Shown here: positions 24,401 to 38,245 of the stretch, piece after piece
Numbering within the stretch: the stretch's first letter is position 1
How the letters are laid out: each line of letters starts with the position of its first letter
Source: Malurus cyaneus samueli
Taxonomy: Eukaryota > Chordata > Aves > Passeriformes > Maluridae
Assembly (NCBI GenBank): GCA_009741485.1
Contig: CM019218.1
Location: 33,728,387 to 33,792,386, forward strand
DNA: 64,000 nucleotides
Reading direction: 5' to 3'
The notes under the pieces: model-generated
What the model was told of the DNA's origin: nothing
Database searches by the model: none
Seen by the model: the letters and a program-made list of their open reading frames with translations, nothing else
Made by a program: the position numbers and the translations under genes

Positions 24401-27400
24401 AGGCTCATTCCGGTGTCCATAGCCACACAGATCCAGCAGCTTCTGCAGGACAAACAGTTTGAGTTGGCGTTGCAGTTGGCAGTAAGTAGTAAAAAACTGT
24501 GTTTGCAGTGGATGCAATTGTGTGAAAGTACACAAAAGGATGTTTGCCATCTGTTTGACTGTAGTGAGTCCAATAATCAGTCAGTCAGTGTAATCCACCC
24601 CACTGTCTACTTTGCACAAACTGGTAAATTCTAGGCTTTTTAAAATGAAGTTCTAGTTTTGTGCTGCCATTATTCCATATTGATCTCTTGTGGTGTAGAT
24701 TTTGAGAAATCATCTTGCATATGATTCTCTCTCTTAAATGTTTAATTGGTTATCTTCTTTCAGATTTTGAAGTCAGTTGGACTGCAAAGTCTTCTGACTG
24801 CTTGCAAACAATGTAGTTTGGAGTTGTGAGTTTTGTTTTGTCATATGACCTTTTTTTTGGATAATATTACTCCTGAAACATTCATGTTTTAGACTAGATG
24901 CTGATGCAGTGTGTTTAATTATAGTGCTCTTATGTACAGAGTTACGATTTTTTGTTTTCTGGAAACTCCCCTTAATTAGTCTTGAAAAATTAGACTTGAA
25001 AAGAATTTGAAAAGGCCAAGGGAGTGAAGAGACATTTGCTGTGACAGAGCAAGTATAGAGGTAACCAGAGGTAGCTTTCAGACCTTCCACCTTGTCTCAG
25101 TGACACAACAAGCATAGACAGGCGCCATCAGTGTTCACTTTGAGAGATTATCTTTTTTCTTCTTGTTTGCTCCACAGGATAATACTCCTGTTAGCTCTGT
25201 AGGGTGTTCCTCTCTCATATATGAGGCCCAAGAGTTTTTAATGTTCGTTAATTTGTGTGTACACAGGAAATGAAGGATGATTCAGATAGTGAGAAGCGAC
25301 AACAAATTCACCACATAAAGAACCTCTTTGCCTTCAACCTTTTCTGCCAGAAGCGTTTTGATGAATCCATGCAAGTTTTTGCCAAGCTTGGTACAGGTAA
25401 ATGTTTGAGTTGGCATTGAGTTACTTAAGTTAGGAGGAATAAAATCAAGCTCACTGGCTATTTCATGGGTTTTTTTGTTTACTGTTTTGTTTTAGTTTAA
25501 AACAGAGCTATCTTGTGCAGATCAGTTCCCTGTGAATAGCAAATAGCCTAGGCAGCTATTTAGTTGTTTTCCTGGTAGACCTGCTAATTAATCACTTACC
25601 TAAACTTAAATAAATGTGTAGCTAATTAAGTATTTATATAAGTGCAATTAAGTACTTAATTAACTACACTTGGTAAATTATGTTAAATAATGAGTTTGCT
25701 CTTTTTACAGAATATATTTGTATTTTAGAGCATGTATAGCATGCTATGAAGACCCTTTGAAGGTGAATGTTTCAGCAGTTGCTAAAAGCTTACTTGTAGC
25801 TTGGAATGAAGAATAAGGAACATCTGTAGCGTTGCAAAATCATTAGACTCAAAATGAGGACCCTTAACCCTTGGTTTAGTCAAAATGCTGAAACCAGAGA
25901 GCTTTTCTGTGCATTTGGAAGTCACAGCAGTCTCTGGTGCTGGTACTCTGATTCGTACTAGGGCTGTTGGAAGAATGCTTGAAGGCTGAACTGTTCCACA
26001 GAATAATGCTTAAGTCTGATTCTTTTTATTGGTGACAGAGATCTCATGTGCATTTAAACCCAGAGCTTATTTTCATTACACATAATTTTTACTTTGAAAA
26101 ACTACAGTGAAAAGCAAGGACTGAGAATTCAAAATATTTTGAGTTTGAATCAGAGGGTAGTAATTTTGAATTTGCTTAAACTCTGTGAAAACAGGCATTT
26201 GATAGTTACAGATGTTGCTATTTGGTTCTTATTTCAAAAGCACAGTCAATCTCTTAAAACATTACTTGTTTGTAGAAATTCTGTCTTACTGTCAGAATGG
26301 TTAATGCTAGGATTCTGCAAGAAGAGCAGTAAGATTATAATAGTGGCTTGTCCTTCAGGTGTGCCAAGGGCACAGGTTGGAAGTTGCCATGCTTGGACTT
26401 TGAAACACCCTCTTTTGATTCTTTTGCCTTGTTTTAGCTTCTTTTCTGTAATGAGCAAATTTTTTATATGCTCTAGAACCTTGTGGATATACAAGTAGAC
26501 TACAGACTGCTCTGTTTGAAAGATAAGCTTGCTCTAAGTTTGCAAAAATAATATGAATGGTTACTAATACTAGTTATTTTTTGCTTAGATCCCACTCATG
26601 TGATGGGTCTGTATCCTGACCTCCTGCCCACAGATTACAGGAAACAGCTACAGTATCCCAACCCCCTGCCAGGGCTCTCTGGGGCAGAGCTGGAGAAGGC
26701 ACATTTAGCTCTGATAGACTACCTAACTCAAGTGAGTGCTCCTCTACCTGGTTTTAGAGCAGGGTTATTCAGTTCTAGCATGCTTTGTTGGTTAGCTTTG
26801 ATGTGCTGGAAGCAGTACACCTACTCCAGTTTTGTCATGCTGGCCTTAATGGGCTGTCCTCATGGCTGGAAAACATGGCAGTAGCTTCTGAGTAAGCAGG
26901 GGAAGTGGAACACATGAGATACCCCACAGATACATGGGAAACATCAAGTGTGACTGGACAAAATTTACAGATGGATCAGATGTGAATACGAGTCCAGTAT
27001 TTTATTGCTCGTATTCCTCTGAAGAGGACTTGAGCACTTGATTTTTTTGTTTCTGTTTAGGGACTATTATGAAGGGCAGTCTGTCCAGGAGACAGGTTGA
27101 GGGCATTTAGTAAAAGGTAGAACAGGAGTTAATCAATTTTGTCATAACTGCAACTTCAGTTGTTTGGTTGCCATCCTTAGTAGAGGGAAGGGAAGCTTGT
27201 GTCTGGAGGAGGATAGATTTTGTGCCTTATAGTTCACAATCTAAATTTTTTCCAAATGTTTTAAATGTTTCCTGAGTTCTCTAAAATATCTGTTCAGAAT
27301 TTCCTTCCGCCTGTTTTGCCAGTATTCTGGACATTTTGCAAAAGTACAAATATGCAAAATTATTTGGGAAACAATTGATTAAAACAATTTATTAGATTGG

Positions 27401-30400
27401 GTTAATTTAGTCTTCTTAATTGGTGGGTTATATATGCTGAGAAATAGAAATCCATGGTCTTTTCCTGGTAAAATTTCATTTCATGTCCTGCAGAAAAGGA
27501 GTCAGCTAGTGAAGAAGCTGAATGATTCTGATCATCAGTCCAGTACCTCACCCCTTATGGAAGGAACACCCACAATCAAATCGAAAAAGAAGCTGCTACA
27601 AATCATTGATACCACCCTGTTAAAGTGTTACCTACACGTGAGTTTCCCTCACCTAGAGACTTTGCCATATGAATCATTTTAGAAGGTTTCATTAAGGAGC
27701 TACTTCAGAAATTCTCACACAACTCTCTGTCTTTGATCTAAAAATAATGTGTAAAATTGGAGTGTTAGCTAGTTTTCTCTTTGGTCAGGAAGCAGTTTCA
27801 TGGAATGAGACTGATTTGTCTGTTCTTGGTTGCTACCTCTCTCAAAAGAATGTGACCGTGGCTGTATATTTTGAAGTACTAGTGAATGCTTTTATTGCCT
27901 TGCACTGTTAAATGCAGGAAAATACCATTTGGCTGTTAAGATGTTTTTCAAAGCCTGACTTGTAGTCTTGAAGCAGCTTTGGTATAGTGTTTTCTTTCTG
28001 TCCCCAAAATTAGGGAAATTGACATGGACCTTACTGTAAGATGTTAAATTGTCATTTATTTTTCTTACACTGTGAGGCTTCCTTCCTCCCCTGCCCCCAC
28101 TTCCAACCTGTGTATTTTGTGCTATACACTTGGAAAACGCACTTCCTGTGAAGTGTGTTAAGGTGCTCTCTTTACTTACAGACAAATGTAGCCCTGGTGG
28201 CACCACTGCTACGGCTGGAGAACAATCACTGCCATATTGAGGAGAGTGAGCATGTGCTAAAGAAGGCACACAAATATAGTGAGCTGATAATACTGTATCA
28301 GAAAAAAGGTCTGCATGAGAAAGGTGAGTATGAGTTTGGGAGAGGAGAAGAAGTATGTACTCTTTGTAGTGTGTTTTGACTTACCTTCAGTGACCAGGCA
28401 GTACTCTGAACAGACTGTTCAGTCGCTATCATGTGATTTAATCTGTTTTTGTTCCTGATACAATTTGGTCTGTATGTTCAAAACAAAACTTTGTTTTGTC
28501 TTTAGTAGCAAAGCAGGACAAATGCACTTTTTTGTTGTTCACGTTGGAACTATACTTGCAGTTACAAAGGAAGTAACTTTTTTTGTTCTCAAAGCATTAC
28601 AGGTACTGGTGGATCAGTCAAAGAAAGCCAACTCACCTTTGAAAGGTCATGAGAGGACAGTGCATTATCTGCAGCATTTGGGTGAGTGTGAAGAAGAGCA
28701 GTATTTTTGTGAAGCTGTTATTCTTGTTTGACTTAGTGGTTATTCTACTGTTTGGCAGCTTTCTAGGGGCAGTTGAGCTGAAGGGTATCCTTGTCATCCT
28801 GTCTGGTTTCTCGCATAATGTAGACTTCAAGTATTGGCTCAGGGGGTTCAAGTTTTGTTGAAACTTAAGTACCTTACTGGAAAACATTCCTTATTTCAGA
28901 TTAAAATACCCACTGGGAGAGAATGGGCCACAGTAATTTGAATTTTCTTCCAGTGATGATTTATTGTCTTTATCTTAATTGACTTTAACTTCTGAGTTGG
29001 GCTTTCCAGCTGAAAGTCTTAACTTCCAGTTGCTGGGCTTTGTACTGTCTTTCATGAGATGAAAAATTCTCTATTAAGTTTATGATTTTTGTTTAGGTAG
29101 ATCCAGATAATAATTTAACAGTTGTAGTTGCTGTTCAAGCATCAGGGTAGAAACTTGTCTGGTTTACTATTCATTATGAGCTAGTTTGTACTTGCTACTT
29201 CTGAGAATAGTTCCCTCTCATCCAATAATACTATTTCTAAATGCAAAACTATTCAAAACTATCACAAATACTAGTCTGGTAGCAAGTAATTGATAAGGAA
29301 AATGCCTTTGTTCATCTCTTACCCTTACACTGTTACCCAGGTTTGATTTTTTTTTTCTATAATTACTACTTTTAATAAGTAGTATTAGCAACTTGTTTAT
29401 TTAATGGTAATACATCCCTTAACAATGATAGAGACCTTTCCCATTTGTGCCATGTCTCTCTTACACTTCTTAGTCATTGGTGTCGTTTGTTAATGTCACT
29501 TTTTTAGAGAAATGGAGGCACATTATATTCAGCATAGCTTTACAAAACAGACTTGTAGCCTTGTTTAAAGATAATTCTGACAACTTGATAAATTAATCTC
29601 AATCAACTTATCAGATGTTCATTTGTTTTACCAAAGATTGATGGAGGCTGAGACCTATAATTATCCAAGTTGTCTGAAATACTTTTTTAAAATCTTGGCA
29701 GCTTGCTGAATTTTTTTAGACTTCTGGAGCTTCTCTGTTTCAGGACTTTCTGAAAAGTGATTTTTCTGCATACTTCTTGCTCATCTCTTTAAAACTGATA
29801 AAAGGTGTGTGACTTGTTACTTCAGAGTAATGGAAACAACCTGGGAAGTTAACTCTTCCTAAAAAATGGAATGTTTTAAAATAGTGTGAGTTGCATATTT
29901 CCCCCCCAAGTAAATAGCAGAAATACAACGTTGTATGGATGGTTGTTTTAGCTGCACTGCCCATTCTGCCTTGAATAATTGATGGGTGCCATTTCTGGGA
30001 ATCCCTTAACCAAGATGATAAAAACATTTCAGACTATGAGGTTTCTCCAGATCCTTCCCTTTGCCCACCCCTTTGGTGTTGCTTCTGTAATTATAATCTT
30101 CGAATCTAAGTAATAATTGATCTTTTTGGTTATTATTATTTTAATTATGTGGGATGCATTTTTACTTACTTTCACTTACATTCTGAGTGATGTAGAAACT
30201 ATTGTCTAGTCTCTTTAGACTCTTCCCTGTCAATTTTTGGGTATTTCATGAAATATTCTTAGATAGTTCTCAAGTAATTACAAATTTTTCCAGGCTTGTA
30301 GCTATGGTCTTTTGAGTCATCAAGTATGTATTACTGGTGTGTATTTGATACTTTCCTTGTGTCAGTAGAGTAAGCACTTACTGCTTATTGCATCAAAGCA

Positions 30401-33400
30401 AATATTAATCATTAATTGTGTGATTTGCCATCAAAAATATGCTTTATCAGTGTGCAGGAGAATTGTGTATTTCATGGATTGGTAGTTTTCTGTGTTGCAT
30501 TATTCTTTTATCTTTTAAAATAGTGTTATGCTGAACTTTTTCCTGTTATAGCTGTTATTTAAATGGTTTGTTGCTGAGGATGTTTAGACATTTGCTGCCC
30601 GTGACCTGTATAAATCCTAATGCAGGTGAATGTTATGTGCTGAGGGAGCCTGTTGTTCTGTTTTGTGGGGCAATGTGATGTTGACCTTTTGGTATACTCA
30701 TCAATAAGCTTTGCTAGTTATTCAATGAGCTCCTCCTCTCCTCCTGACATTTTCACTGTTTTGAGTAGGTTTTAACTTCATGTTTGATTTGCTTGGACTT
30801 CAACAAAGGCAGCTTGATCAGTGCTTTGGCAGGGAGTTATTCTAATAATTGTCACACTTCTTTATAAGTTAGATTGTCTCTTGTTCTACATGAGAACTTC
30901 CATGTGAGGCTAACATGCCCTGTAAATTCAGAAAGTTGAAAGAGTGCAGTAAAATTCAGACCCACGAGTTTACTGCCATTTGCCAAATGATACTTTTCTT
31001 TCTGAAACTTTGAGATTGGCCTCTTGTGGGGACTATTTTAGTTGTTTTACTTCACAGTGCACATCATCAGCATTTTTTTTTAAATACTGCTGATATGGAT
31101 GTGGTGCTTATTTTAAATATTGTGGGATGGAGAAAAGCAAACAATGCCTGCCTGTTTGTAAGGTTGCTGTAAGTTTCTGTTTCTTGTGTTGTTGCAGTGT
31201 TTGAGCAGTGAACACCTCAACAGTTCTGAGCAGGAGAATGAGGGAAAATTCATGTTTTCCTCACTTGTTTTATTAGTATTGTGAACCAAATTGTCCAAAT
31301 TCTTTTTAGAGGGGCAAGTTCTACACTTTCTCAAAAGCTGAGAAGCTCTTACCTGTCATGTAGTTTCTATGCTAGTTACTTCAGTAATGTGATGCTTTAC
31401 TACTTGTCATGCAGAATTTGGACATTTGCTGTAGAAGTCATTAGACTAACAGGCTGGAAATGGACTGGAGGAAGTTACACAAATGAAATGCTTTCTCTAC
31501 TCTAATAAAAACAAGTTGTAAGATTGGAATGTGATTAAGGCAGCCAATCTTGGCTTTGGGCTGAATTCGTTACATTTGAGGACATTTAGTATTTAAGTTA
31601 ATTTTTGTTTCTGTTTGAAATCATGTTTGTGAAGCAATGTAATTGCAACTTTAAATTGAAACGAGTTATTTGTTTGACTTGAGCAGCAATTGGATTCTCC
31701 ATCTAAATTAAGCTTTTCTGGCTCTGAAAGCATCTTCTTGTGTTGTGAGTAGAAAGATGTTTAGGATTTTAAAACTGAGCACCGCTGTTTTTTGTGTTCC
31801 AGGCACAGAGAACTTGCACTTGATATTTTCTTACTCTGTCTGGGTACTAAGAGCTTTTCCTGAAGATGGACTGAAAGTAAGTATGATGGAAATATGGCAC
31901 CTTGCCATCGAGATTGTTAGAGCACTATATGGAATTGAGAGAACTCCTTGTAAGGAGCTGATTAACGCTAAGTCCAATTAAATACATAATTTGTATTTCC
32001 TGTATTCAGTACTCTGCTAATGTTAGCAGTAGATGGAGCAGGTCAATCTTTCACTTCTTCTCTTGCTTTTTCATTCTGGAACACCTTATATTGTAATAAA
32101 TAGTTAGGAACCTTTCATACAACATTTCATGTTATTGATGTCATGCACACTTTTCCACAAGAGCCTGACTGAGTATTTGAATATCAAACGTTTATTTGCT
32201 TTTAAAATTGACTCCCTGCATTTGGGAGATGTTGGGCTCTGTAAGAGAAGAGTGTCCACTAAGGCACAAGTGGGGATGTTTCTGAACCTATTCAGATGGG
32301 AAATAACTTCTCAGTGCCTGAATAAAGCTGCTCAGGCTTTTTTTATACTTGTTGTGCTTGCTCTTTGGACACATGATGATATGCTAGACTTCAGTGCCTC
32401 AGAGAAAATTCACTGTGGCACTTAAAAAGAAGAAAATCACCATTCTGTGAATGAAATTTTGTTTAACAGATATTTACAGAAGACCTCCCTGAGGTGGAAG
32501 CTTTGCCACGGGACAAAGTACTCAGTTTCTTGATGGAAAATTTTAAAAGCTTGACTATTCCTTACCTGGTAAGAACTCAATCTCTACTAGTGCATTTTAC
32601 ATTCAGTGCATAATGTTACATGTAAGATTTTAGTTCTCCAGGAGTTGGAGCCTGATGCTGTCTCACAGAAGGCTAGCTGTGCCATAAGTTTTGCAAAGAA
32701 AGCATAATTAAAATACATTAAATGCTCAAGTCAAGCTTGGTAAAGGCAAGCATGCAGCTGCTCCTTGCTTTTAATGAACTACTTCTCACAGGAGGCCTCT
32801 AGAACTGAGCCTGAACATGTATTTACAGGAGCACATCATTCATGTCTGGGAGGAAACTGGTGCCGACTTTCACAACTGTCTGATCCAGCTGTACTGTGAG
32901 AAAGTGCAGGGCTTAATGAAAGAGTATCTCAGTTCTTTCCCTGCAGGTATGTTTGTCCTTTTCTGGTGGGAGGACCAGAGGTATGGGGCAGCACAGGGGA
33001 GCCTACATATTCCATATTGTTATAAGTCTTCCCAGCTGACATCCAGAATAAGATACCTAAGTGATGGAGGGTACTGGAAAATAGAAGTTATGGGTTTGTA
33101 GGGCACAAACCTATTATTGCCTCTCAAGAGGTCTTAAGGGATTAAGCAACACTTTGTTTGTAATTAAGTGGAATGCCAGCTAGTACTCCTTGATTTCTGC
33201 ATGTTAAGGGTAGGGAAGGGTTTTGAATAAGTTGAGCATTGCTTTGACAAGCCACTTGATGTGTTTTTTGGAGCTGAAATTAATTTGGCATGCTCATGAA
33301 ATTCCCAGCTCGTGTAACAGTTCTACCATCATTTAGTTCCTCTTCATAATGATTTATCTTCTTCTGTGTACTAGCGTAGTGAAATAGTTGTATTAATTTA

Positions 33401-36400
33401 GCTTATGTTGTTTCTTTCATACAGATAGAACTCCAGTGCCTGCTGGGGAGGAAGGAGGAGACTTGGGGGATTATCGGAAAAAGCTTCTTCTTTTTCTGGA
33501 GAAGTCCAGCTGGTATGAACCCAGTCGACTTATTAGTGACTTCCCCTTTGATGGTGAGTTGTGTTTCCATCGGTTAATCAAACCCTAGCTTATTGCATTG
33601 GGCAGCAAAACTTCCTCACTTACAGAACCACGGTAACTACAAGTGGAGAAGATGATTCTATCTGTAGTTGCAGGCCACTGGTGTGTATACTACCTCTGTT
33701 TTTTGCTGGCACAGTTGGGTTTACCAGTTTCTGTAGGATTCCTGTAACTGTTGACCTAAGACCTTGTTGCATCTTCCAGCTATTTAGCCTAACTTTTTGA
33801 GGAGCCTGAATTGCTCAATAGATGTGAAAGTTGTTGTTTCTTAAGGTTACTTTAGTCTCAGAAACCTTTTATGAATTCTTTAGTGAAATGTAGACTTACA
33901 GGGTCAGTGTAACTTGAACTGTAGCCTGAGCACAGATTAACAATTCCTTCTGTTAGTCTGGTCACTGGGTTTGTTATTTCTCTGTGTAGCTATTGACCTA
34001 ATCCTTCATGCTGTCACTAGGTCTCCTAGAGGAACGTGCTCTGCTCTTGGGTCGTATGGGGAAGCATGAGCAAGCTCTGTTTATTTATGTTCATATTTTG
34101 AAGGACACCAACATGGCTGAAAAGTAAGGACTTTTTAAGAATTTTTTTTTTTGCAAGACTTAGTTTATTTACTGCCATGTGGGTAGGATGTGTAGTGAAA
34201 TGTTGGTGTATGTGGAGCATGAACACTGTAAGCCTTCAGGATCTTCTAGATTTTCACATTTTCTTGACTTTTAAGCTCTTTTGAGTATGTGTTACAGATG
34301 CTGTGTCCCTTGAGATTTGTCTTTTCATGCTCCTCTGTCATTTGTGCTTTAGAACAATATGACCATCATCAATGAGTTACTACTTTCCACTTGTCCTTAG
34401 TCAGTGAACTTCTGTATTGTTTTGCTCCCTTTCTGTTTGGAGAGATGTTCAGTAGCCCACGTACCACCTCAGACTCCTTCAGTTAGCAGAATCCTCTTTA
34501 GTAAAGATACAGCATTTTTCTACGTGTTTTGTGTCTGGGAACCTCCTGAGTGAATCAGAAGTACTCAGGTAAAAATAGAATTAACCAGCACTGGCAGGTA
34601 TATCTGACCACTGGGGCCGGTTCAACATTGCTTCTTTTAAAGCTGTTTTTGAGCAAATGCTTGTTAGAGGGCATTCAGCCCTTGTGTGCTGTGTACACCC
34701 ATGAACAGCTTCTCTGTGTGATTCAGATACACTAATTTGGTGTATCTACACATAGGTTTTTATGCTGTGATGTGTTGATTAGAGATCTTCTCCCCTTTTT
34801 CTTGCACAGCTGAATTAAATTTGGCTTCTGCATTAAGGCTTTTTAAGTTGATTGGAAGTGGGACACTTGCACAAAACTTTACAGTGCTTTTCTCAGCACT
34901 GTAATGTAGAGTAAAAGGTGTAATTCTGCTGTACAGTTAGATGAATTGATCCAAATCAGATGTACAGCCACCATACTTGGATAACGTCAGTAGTCAGAGC
35001 ATTTAAATGTTCATTTCTGTAAACTCATTCTCTGGGTGCTGAAACTATTTCTGTATTTGACTTGATTCTTTGTTCATTCTTGTAGCTACTGCCATAAACA
35101 TTATGACAGAAACAAAGACGGCAACAAAGATGTGAGTAGCTTCTTGTTCAGTAAGGAAGTAGGAGGCTATTCATACCTTGTTTGAGATGTGAAAGTTCTT
35201 GCTCTGTGTAGACGTTTTCAGGGGCTGTGTAGTCTATGGGTACCTATGTATAATCTCTGGGAATTTAGGAACTACTAGATGATCATGCGTGTTTTTGTTG
35301 ACACTGTACTGTATCACTGGATTTGAGCATATATTAAGAGCTGTTTAAATGAGCAGTTCAGCATTTTGGATGGCATGGGTGCATTTTAGTATCATTGCTG
35401 GATTCTACCAGCAATGTGGATATGTGCAGTGGTTTCAGAACTCTCCTTTTGTGTGCCCCAGGTCTATCTGTCCCTGCTGCGCATGTACCTGTCCCCACCC
35501 AGTGTTCATTGCCTGGGACCCATCAAGATGGAAGTGCTGGAGCCTCAGGCCAATCTGCAGGCTGCTCTGCAGGTTTTGGAACTGCACCACAGCAAACTGG
35601 ATACCACTAAGGTAAGTCAGACCTGTAAGTACTCAGTGTGTGCTGTTGGCAGGAGATTACAGAAGGTATTGGAGTAGGCAAGTGAATGGATTGTGACAGG
35701 TTAAGTGTGTCAATTTCTATTCTGTCCCTTTTTAACTTTTCCTAACTTTGTTCCAGGCGATAAACCTGCTCCCAGCAAATACGCAAATTAGTGAGATTCG
35801 CATCTTCTTAGAGAAAGTCCTCGAAGAAAATGCTCAAAAGAAAAGATTTAATCAAGTACTCAAGAATCTTCTCCATGCAGAGTTTTTGAGGGTGAGCACC
35901 CACCACCTGTTATATGTTGGAACAGTGTTTTAAAATTTGTTCCCCTACTTAAATTAACTGTTTCTTATAGGGGACATGTGTCCTGTAGATGGTGCTGTAA
36001 TGCGCCTGAAATTAAATGAGAACTGCATAGATTGAACTTTTTTTTTTTTTGCAGGAAATGGTGTGTACATTGACTTTAGTTTGTATGAGGTGTGTCTTGG
36101 CTCACTCTGCTGTGGTGTGCACTGCAGAATCATCTCAGACAGCTTGGACTGGATTTGTTTCAAATGAAGTGAACCAGAGGAAGCAGTTCAATAGTTCATC
36201 TTAACACCCCATAGTGGTTAGAATGCTTTGTTTGTGTACCAAGGTGAAAGTAAAACCCTGCAATTTGTATAGTCTGGGTGTTGGGTGTTCACTACCACCC
36301 TCTCTGTTCTACAGACCTGCTTCTGTGCTGCACACCTTTGTAATTACATACAGCCTCTGACAATTAAATGTTGTGATGGTTTGCAGTTTCATTAGGCCAG

Positions 36401-37890
36401 AAGGCAGCCATGGTATGGCTTTGCTTTTTGAGCAACTTGGGTTTTTTTGTCCTTCTTTAGGTGCAGGAGGAGCGGATCTTGCATCAGCAAGTAAAGTGCA
36501 TTATTACAGAAGAGAAGGTGTGCACTGTTTGTAAAAAGAAGATAGGTAACAGGTGAGAGAGTGGGGTAAACTGAATCAAATCTTAATCTGGTACACTTAA
36601 GCTAAGAATGTTGGAAAACTCTGAATGTATTTATAGCCAGAGAGAACCAGCAGTATGAGGGAAGCTATTTGAAGAGTTTCAATTACAAATTACGTCAATC
36701 AGCTGGGTGGGTTAGGGATACCTCACAGCTTTACGCAGTAACTTTGCTGCAATAGTTTAATTCTCCTTTCAACAAAGGAGTATAAAATCCCTTTAGAAAC
36801 TCCCAGAAGTTCTTACTTCACAACTCTTGAAGGTATAAAATTGGTCTTCATACTGTATATTGAAAACTTTCTAAGAACCTGCTTCTCACCAGCCTTAAGA
36901 AGGATGATAAAAAGAATTTTAAACTGAAATATATGTGTAGTTTTCTGTATCTGATGGCTTTATGGTTCCCTGAGTGGTTTATGTTTTGTAGCCTACATAT
37001 GATATGATGTTCAAATGTAGAACTAACTTGATGATTTGGATGGCAGTGACCCTGACATTAGCTCAGTTAGTTAGAGCATGGTGCTGATAATATCACCAAG
37101 GTTGTGGATTCAATCCCTGCACTGGCCATTTACTTAAGAGTTGGACTCTGATTGTTGTGAGACCCTTCCAACTCAGAATATTCTGTGAATCCATGAACTT
37201 TTCTTCTACCATTCCTAGTAGATAATTTTGGGTTAATACAGAACGCAGATTTTATTTGCACTCAGTTTTTTTTGTCTTTCAACTGGACTGAATTGCTACA
37301 TGACTTAGTCATTATTTTCTTGTTGATGTGATCCCTTCTGTGATATCAGTAGCATTAACAATGATAGGGAAAGGTTCTTTTCCCAAAACATTTTAATAAA
37401 CATCACTCTAAATATTGCTATGCATGTTAAATTTTTTTGCTCTTACGATGCAGCATGTAGCATCAGAATTTAAATTTGCATATGCAGTATTGTTTTGGTT
37501 GTCTAGAATTTTTGTAATGCTCTGAAGTTTCAACAAAATTTTGAAGGGCAAGCATGTCCTCCAATCTTCAACTTATTACCAGGGGCTTCCAAATAAAGTG
37601 TGCCTACAGATATGAAAATAGATTTAAAAAACCTCTAGACAAGCATCTTACCTGTGGAATTGTTTTTCTTGTTTTTTCTTTATGTAATCATGCCGTAGTT
37701 TAAAAAAGTGTCACTATTATGTGTCTCTCTCTGATTCTGCCCAACTTGGATGCTCATGTTTGAATGTGGAAAACTGTCTTGGCAGCTGATTTTTGTGTTT
37801 TGTTCTCTTCACAGTGCATTTGCTCGATACCCTAATGCAATAGTTGTGCATTATTTCTGCTCCAAAGAAGTCAACACACTGGACACCTGA
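15394..37890 (+). CDS. VPS39: VPS39, complete, 25 coding exons
   Basis: HOPS-complex subunit that binds Rab7 and tethers late endosomes and autophagosomes to lysosomes. Exons: 15394-15466, 17276-17341, 18583-18647, 19397-19439, 20297-20391, 21541-21639, 22323-22415, 23098-23281, 23885-24005, 24361-24481, 25267-25396, 26589-26731, 27494-27637, 28182-28323, 28595-28681, 31803-31876, 32470-32568, 32829-32946, 33425-33553, 34021-34123, 35086-35131, 35462-35611, 35757-35891, 36461-36552, 37815-37890. These join to 2628 nt, 875 residues, all GT-AG, matching the human 875-residue form almost throughout. Order: N-terminal CNH beta-propeller (about 1-290), helical Vps39-1/clathrin-repeat solenoid (about 400-750), C-terminal Vps39-2 region with C841-x2-C844 and H863/C866, a zinc-site pattern. 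The ATG has an ideal context (GCCGCCGCCATGC). Four residues near the N-terminus differ from human. Confidence 0.98.
15755..15963 (+). repeat. CCCTG pentanucleotide array in VPS39 intron 1
   Basis: About 210 bp of CCCTG units, with interruptions (CCCGG, CTCTG, CCTGCCTG), start about 290 bp after exon 1 and within the CpG island. On the opposite strand it reads CAGGG repeated, giving many GGG runs two bases apart, a strong G-quadruplex pattern. Long open frames across it on both strands are caused by the repeat. Confidence 0.95.
28682..31802 (+). other. VPS39: VPS39 intron 15, longest internal intron
   Basis: A 3.1-kb intron between exons 28595-28681 and 31803-31876. It is AT-rich with no repeat family, exon or RNA gene that I can support. 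A GTGATGA/CTGA pair at about 28953-29000 was considered as a box C/D snoRNA and rejected. Confidence 0.75.
37052..37194 (+). mobile_element. tRNA-Ile-derived SINE with CR1 tail (TguSINE1-like)
   Basis: The head reads as a decayed tRNA-Ile: A-box region TTAGCTCAGTTAGTTAGAGC (37059-37078), then GTGCTGATAA where the anticodon loop would be, B-box-like GATTCAATCC (37107-37116) and an acceptor-end GGCCA. The tail is a CR1 3' end: GTTGGACTCTG, CCCTTCCAACTCAGAATATT and CTGTGAATCC. It lies in the last VPS39 intron. A SINE of this composition is known to me from passerine genomes. Confidence 0.85.
37815..37890 (+). CDS. VPS39: VPS39 last coding exon
   Basis: Acceptor CTCTTCACAG ends at 37814. The exon completes the Ser codon and encodes AFARYPN, then HYFCSKEVN, ending at TGA 37888-37890. 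It supplies His863 and Cys866, the second half of the presumed zinc site whose CxxC is in exon 36461-36552. Confidence 0.95.
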
Positions 37891-38245
37891 CCTTGTCATG
37901 GTCAATAATTCCAACATTCACATGAAATTCAGTACTGATGAGTAAAGAAGTTGACATGTCTGAGATGTTTGAGCCTTGTTGCTAGGTTCTCTTATACTGG
38001 CTAGAAGTCATTTGTATCTGTGGACTGACTGTACCTACCTGGAAATATTGAGTTACTAGAAAATGACTTTAACCATTTTATAGTGCTGGCAACTACACTG
38101 AACCTCTCAGTCCTCAGATGAAGAATAGAAACTGATTTTTGTAGTGAGTTTTGTAATACACTCCAGCCTGGCAAATGAACTGTTGGACAACTATTGGACG
38201 TTCACCACAAATCAAGTTTTACAATAAAAGGTACTTTTTTTTTAG
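37891..38245 (+). other. VPS39: VPS39 3' UTR
   Basis: A short 3' UTR from the TGA to just past AATAAA at 38223-38228 (TTTTACAATAAAAGG). T-rich and GTG-rich sequence follows (38234-38275), which fits a cleavage site near 38.24 kb. Confidence 0.75.
38223..38228 (+). terminator. VPS39: VPS39 polyA signal
   Basis: Canonical AATAAA 333 bases after the VPS39 stop. It is followed by T8 and a G/T-rich element, and is the only strong candidate before the spacer. Confidence 0.8.

Noticed and set aside
28950..29005. Box C/D snoRNA in VPS39 intron 15
   Set aside because: GTGATGA and CTGA are about 45 nt apart, but there is no terminal stem and no convincing C'/D' pair. Such short motifs are expected by chance.
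37052..37125. Functional tRNA-Ile gene
   Set aside because: The A and B boxes are recognisable but decayed, stem pairing is lost in places, and it runs directly into a CR1 tail. It is a SINE.
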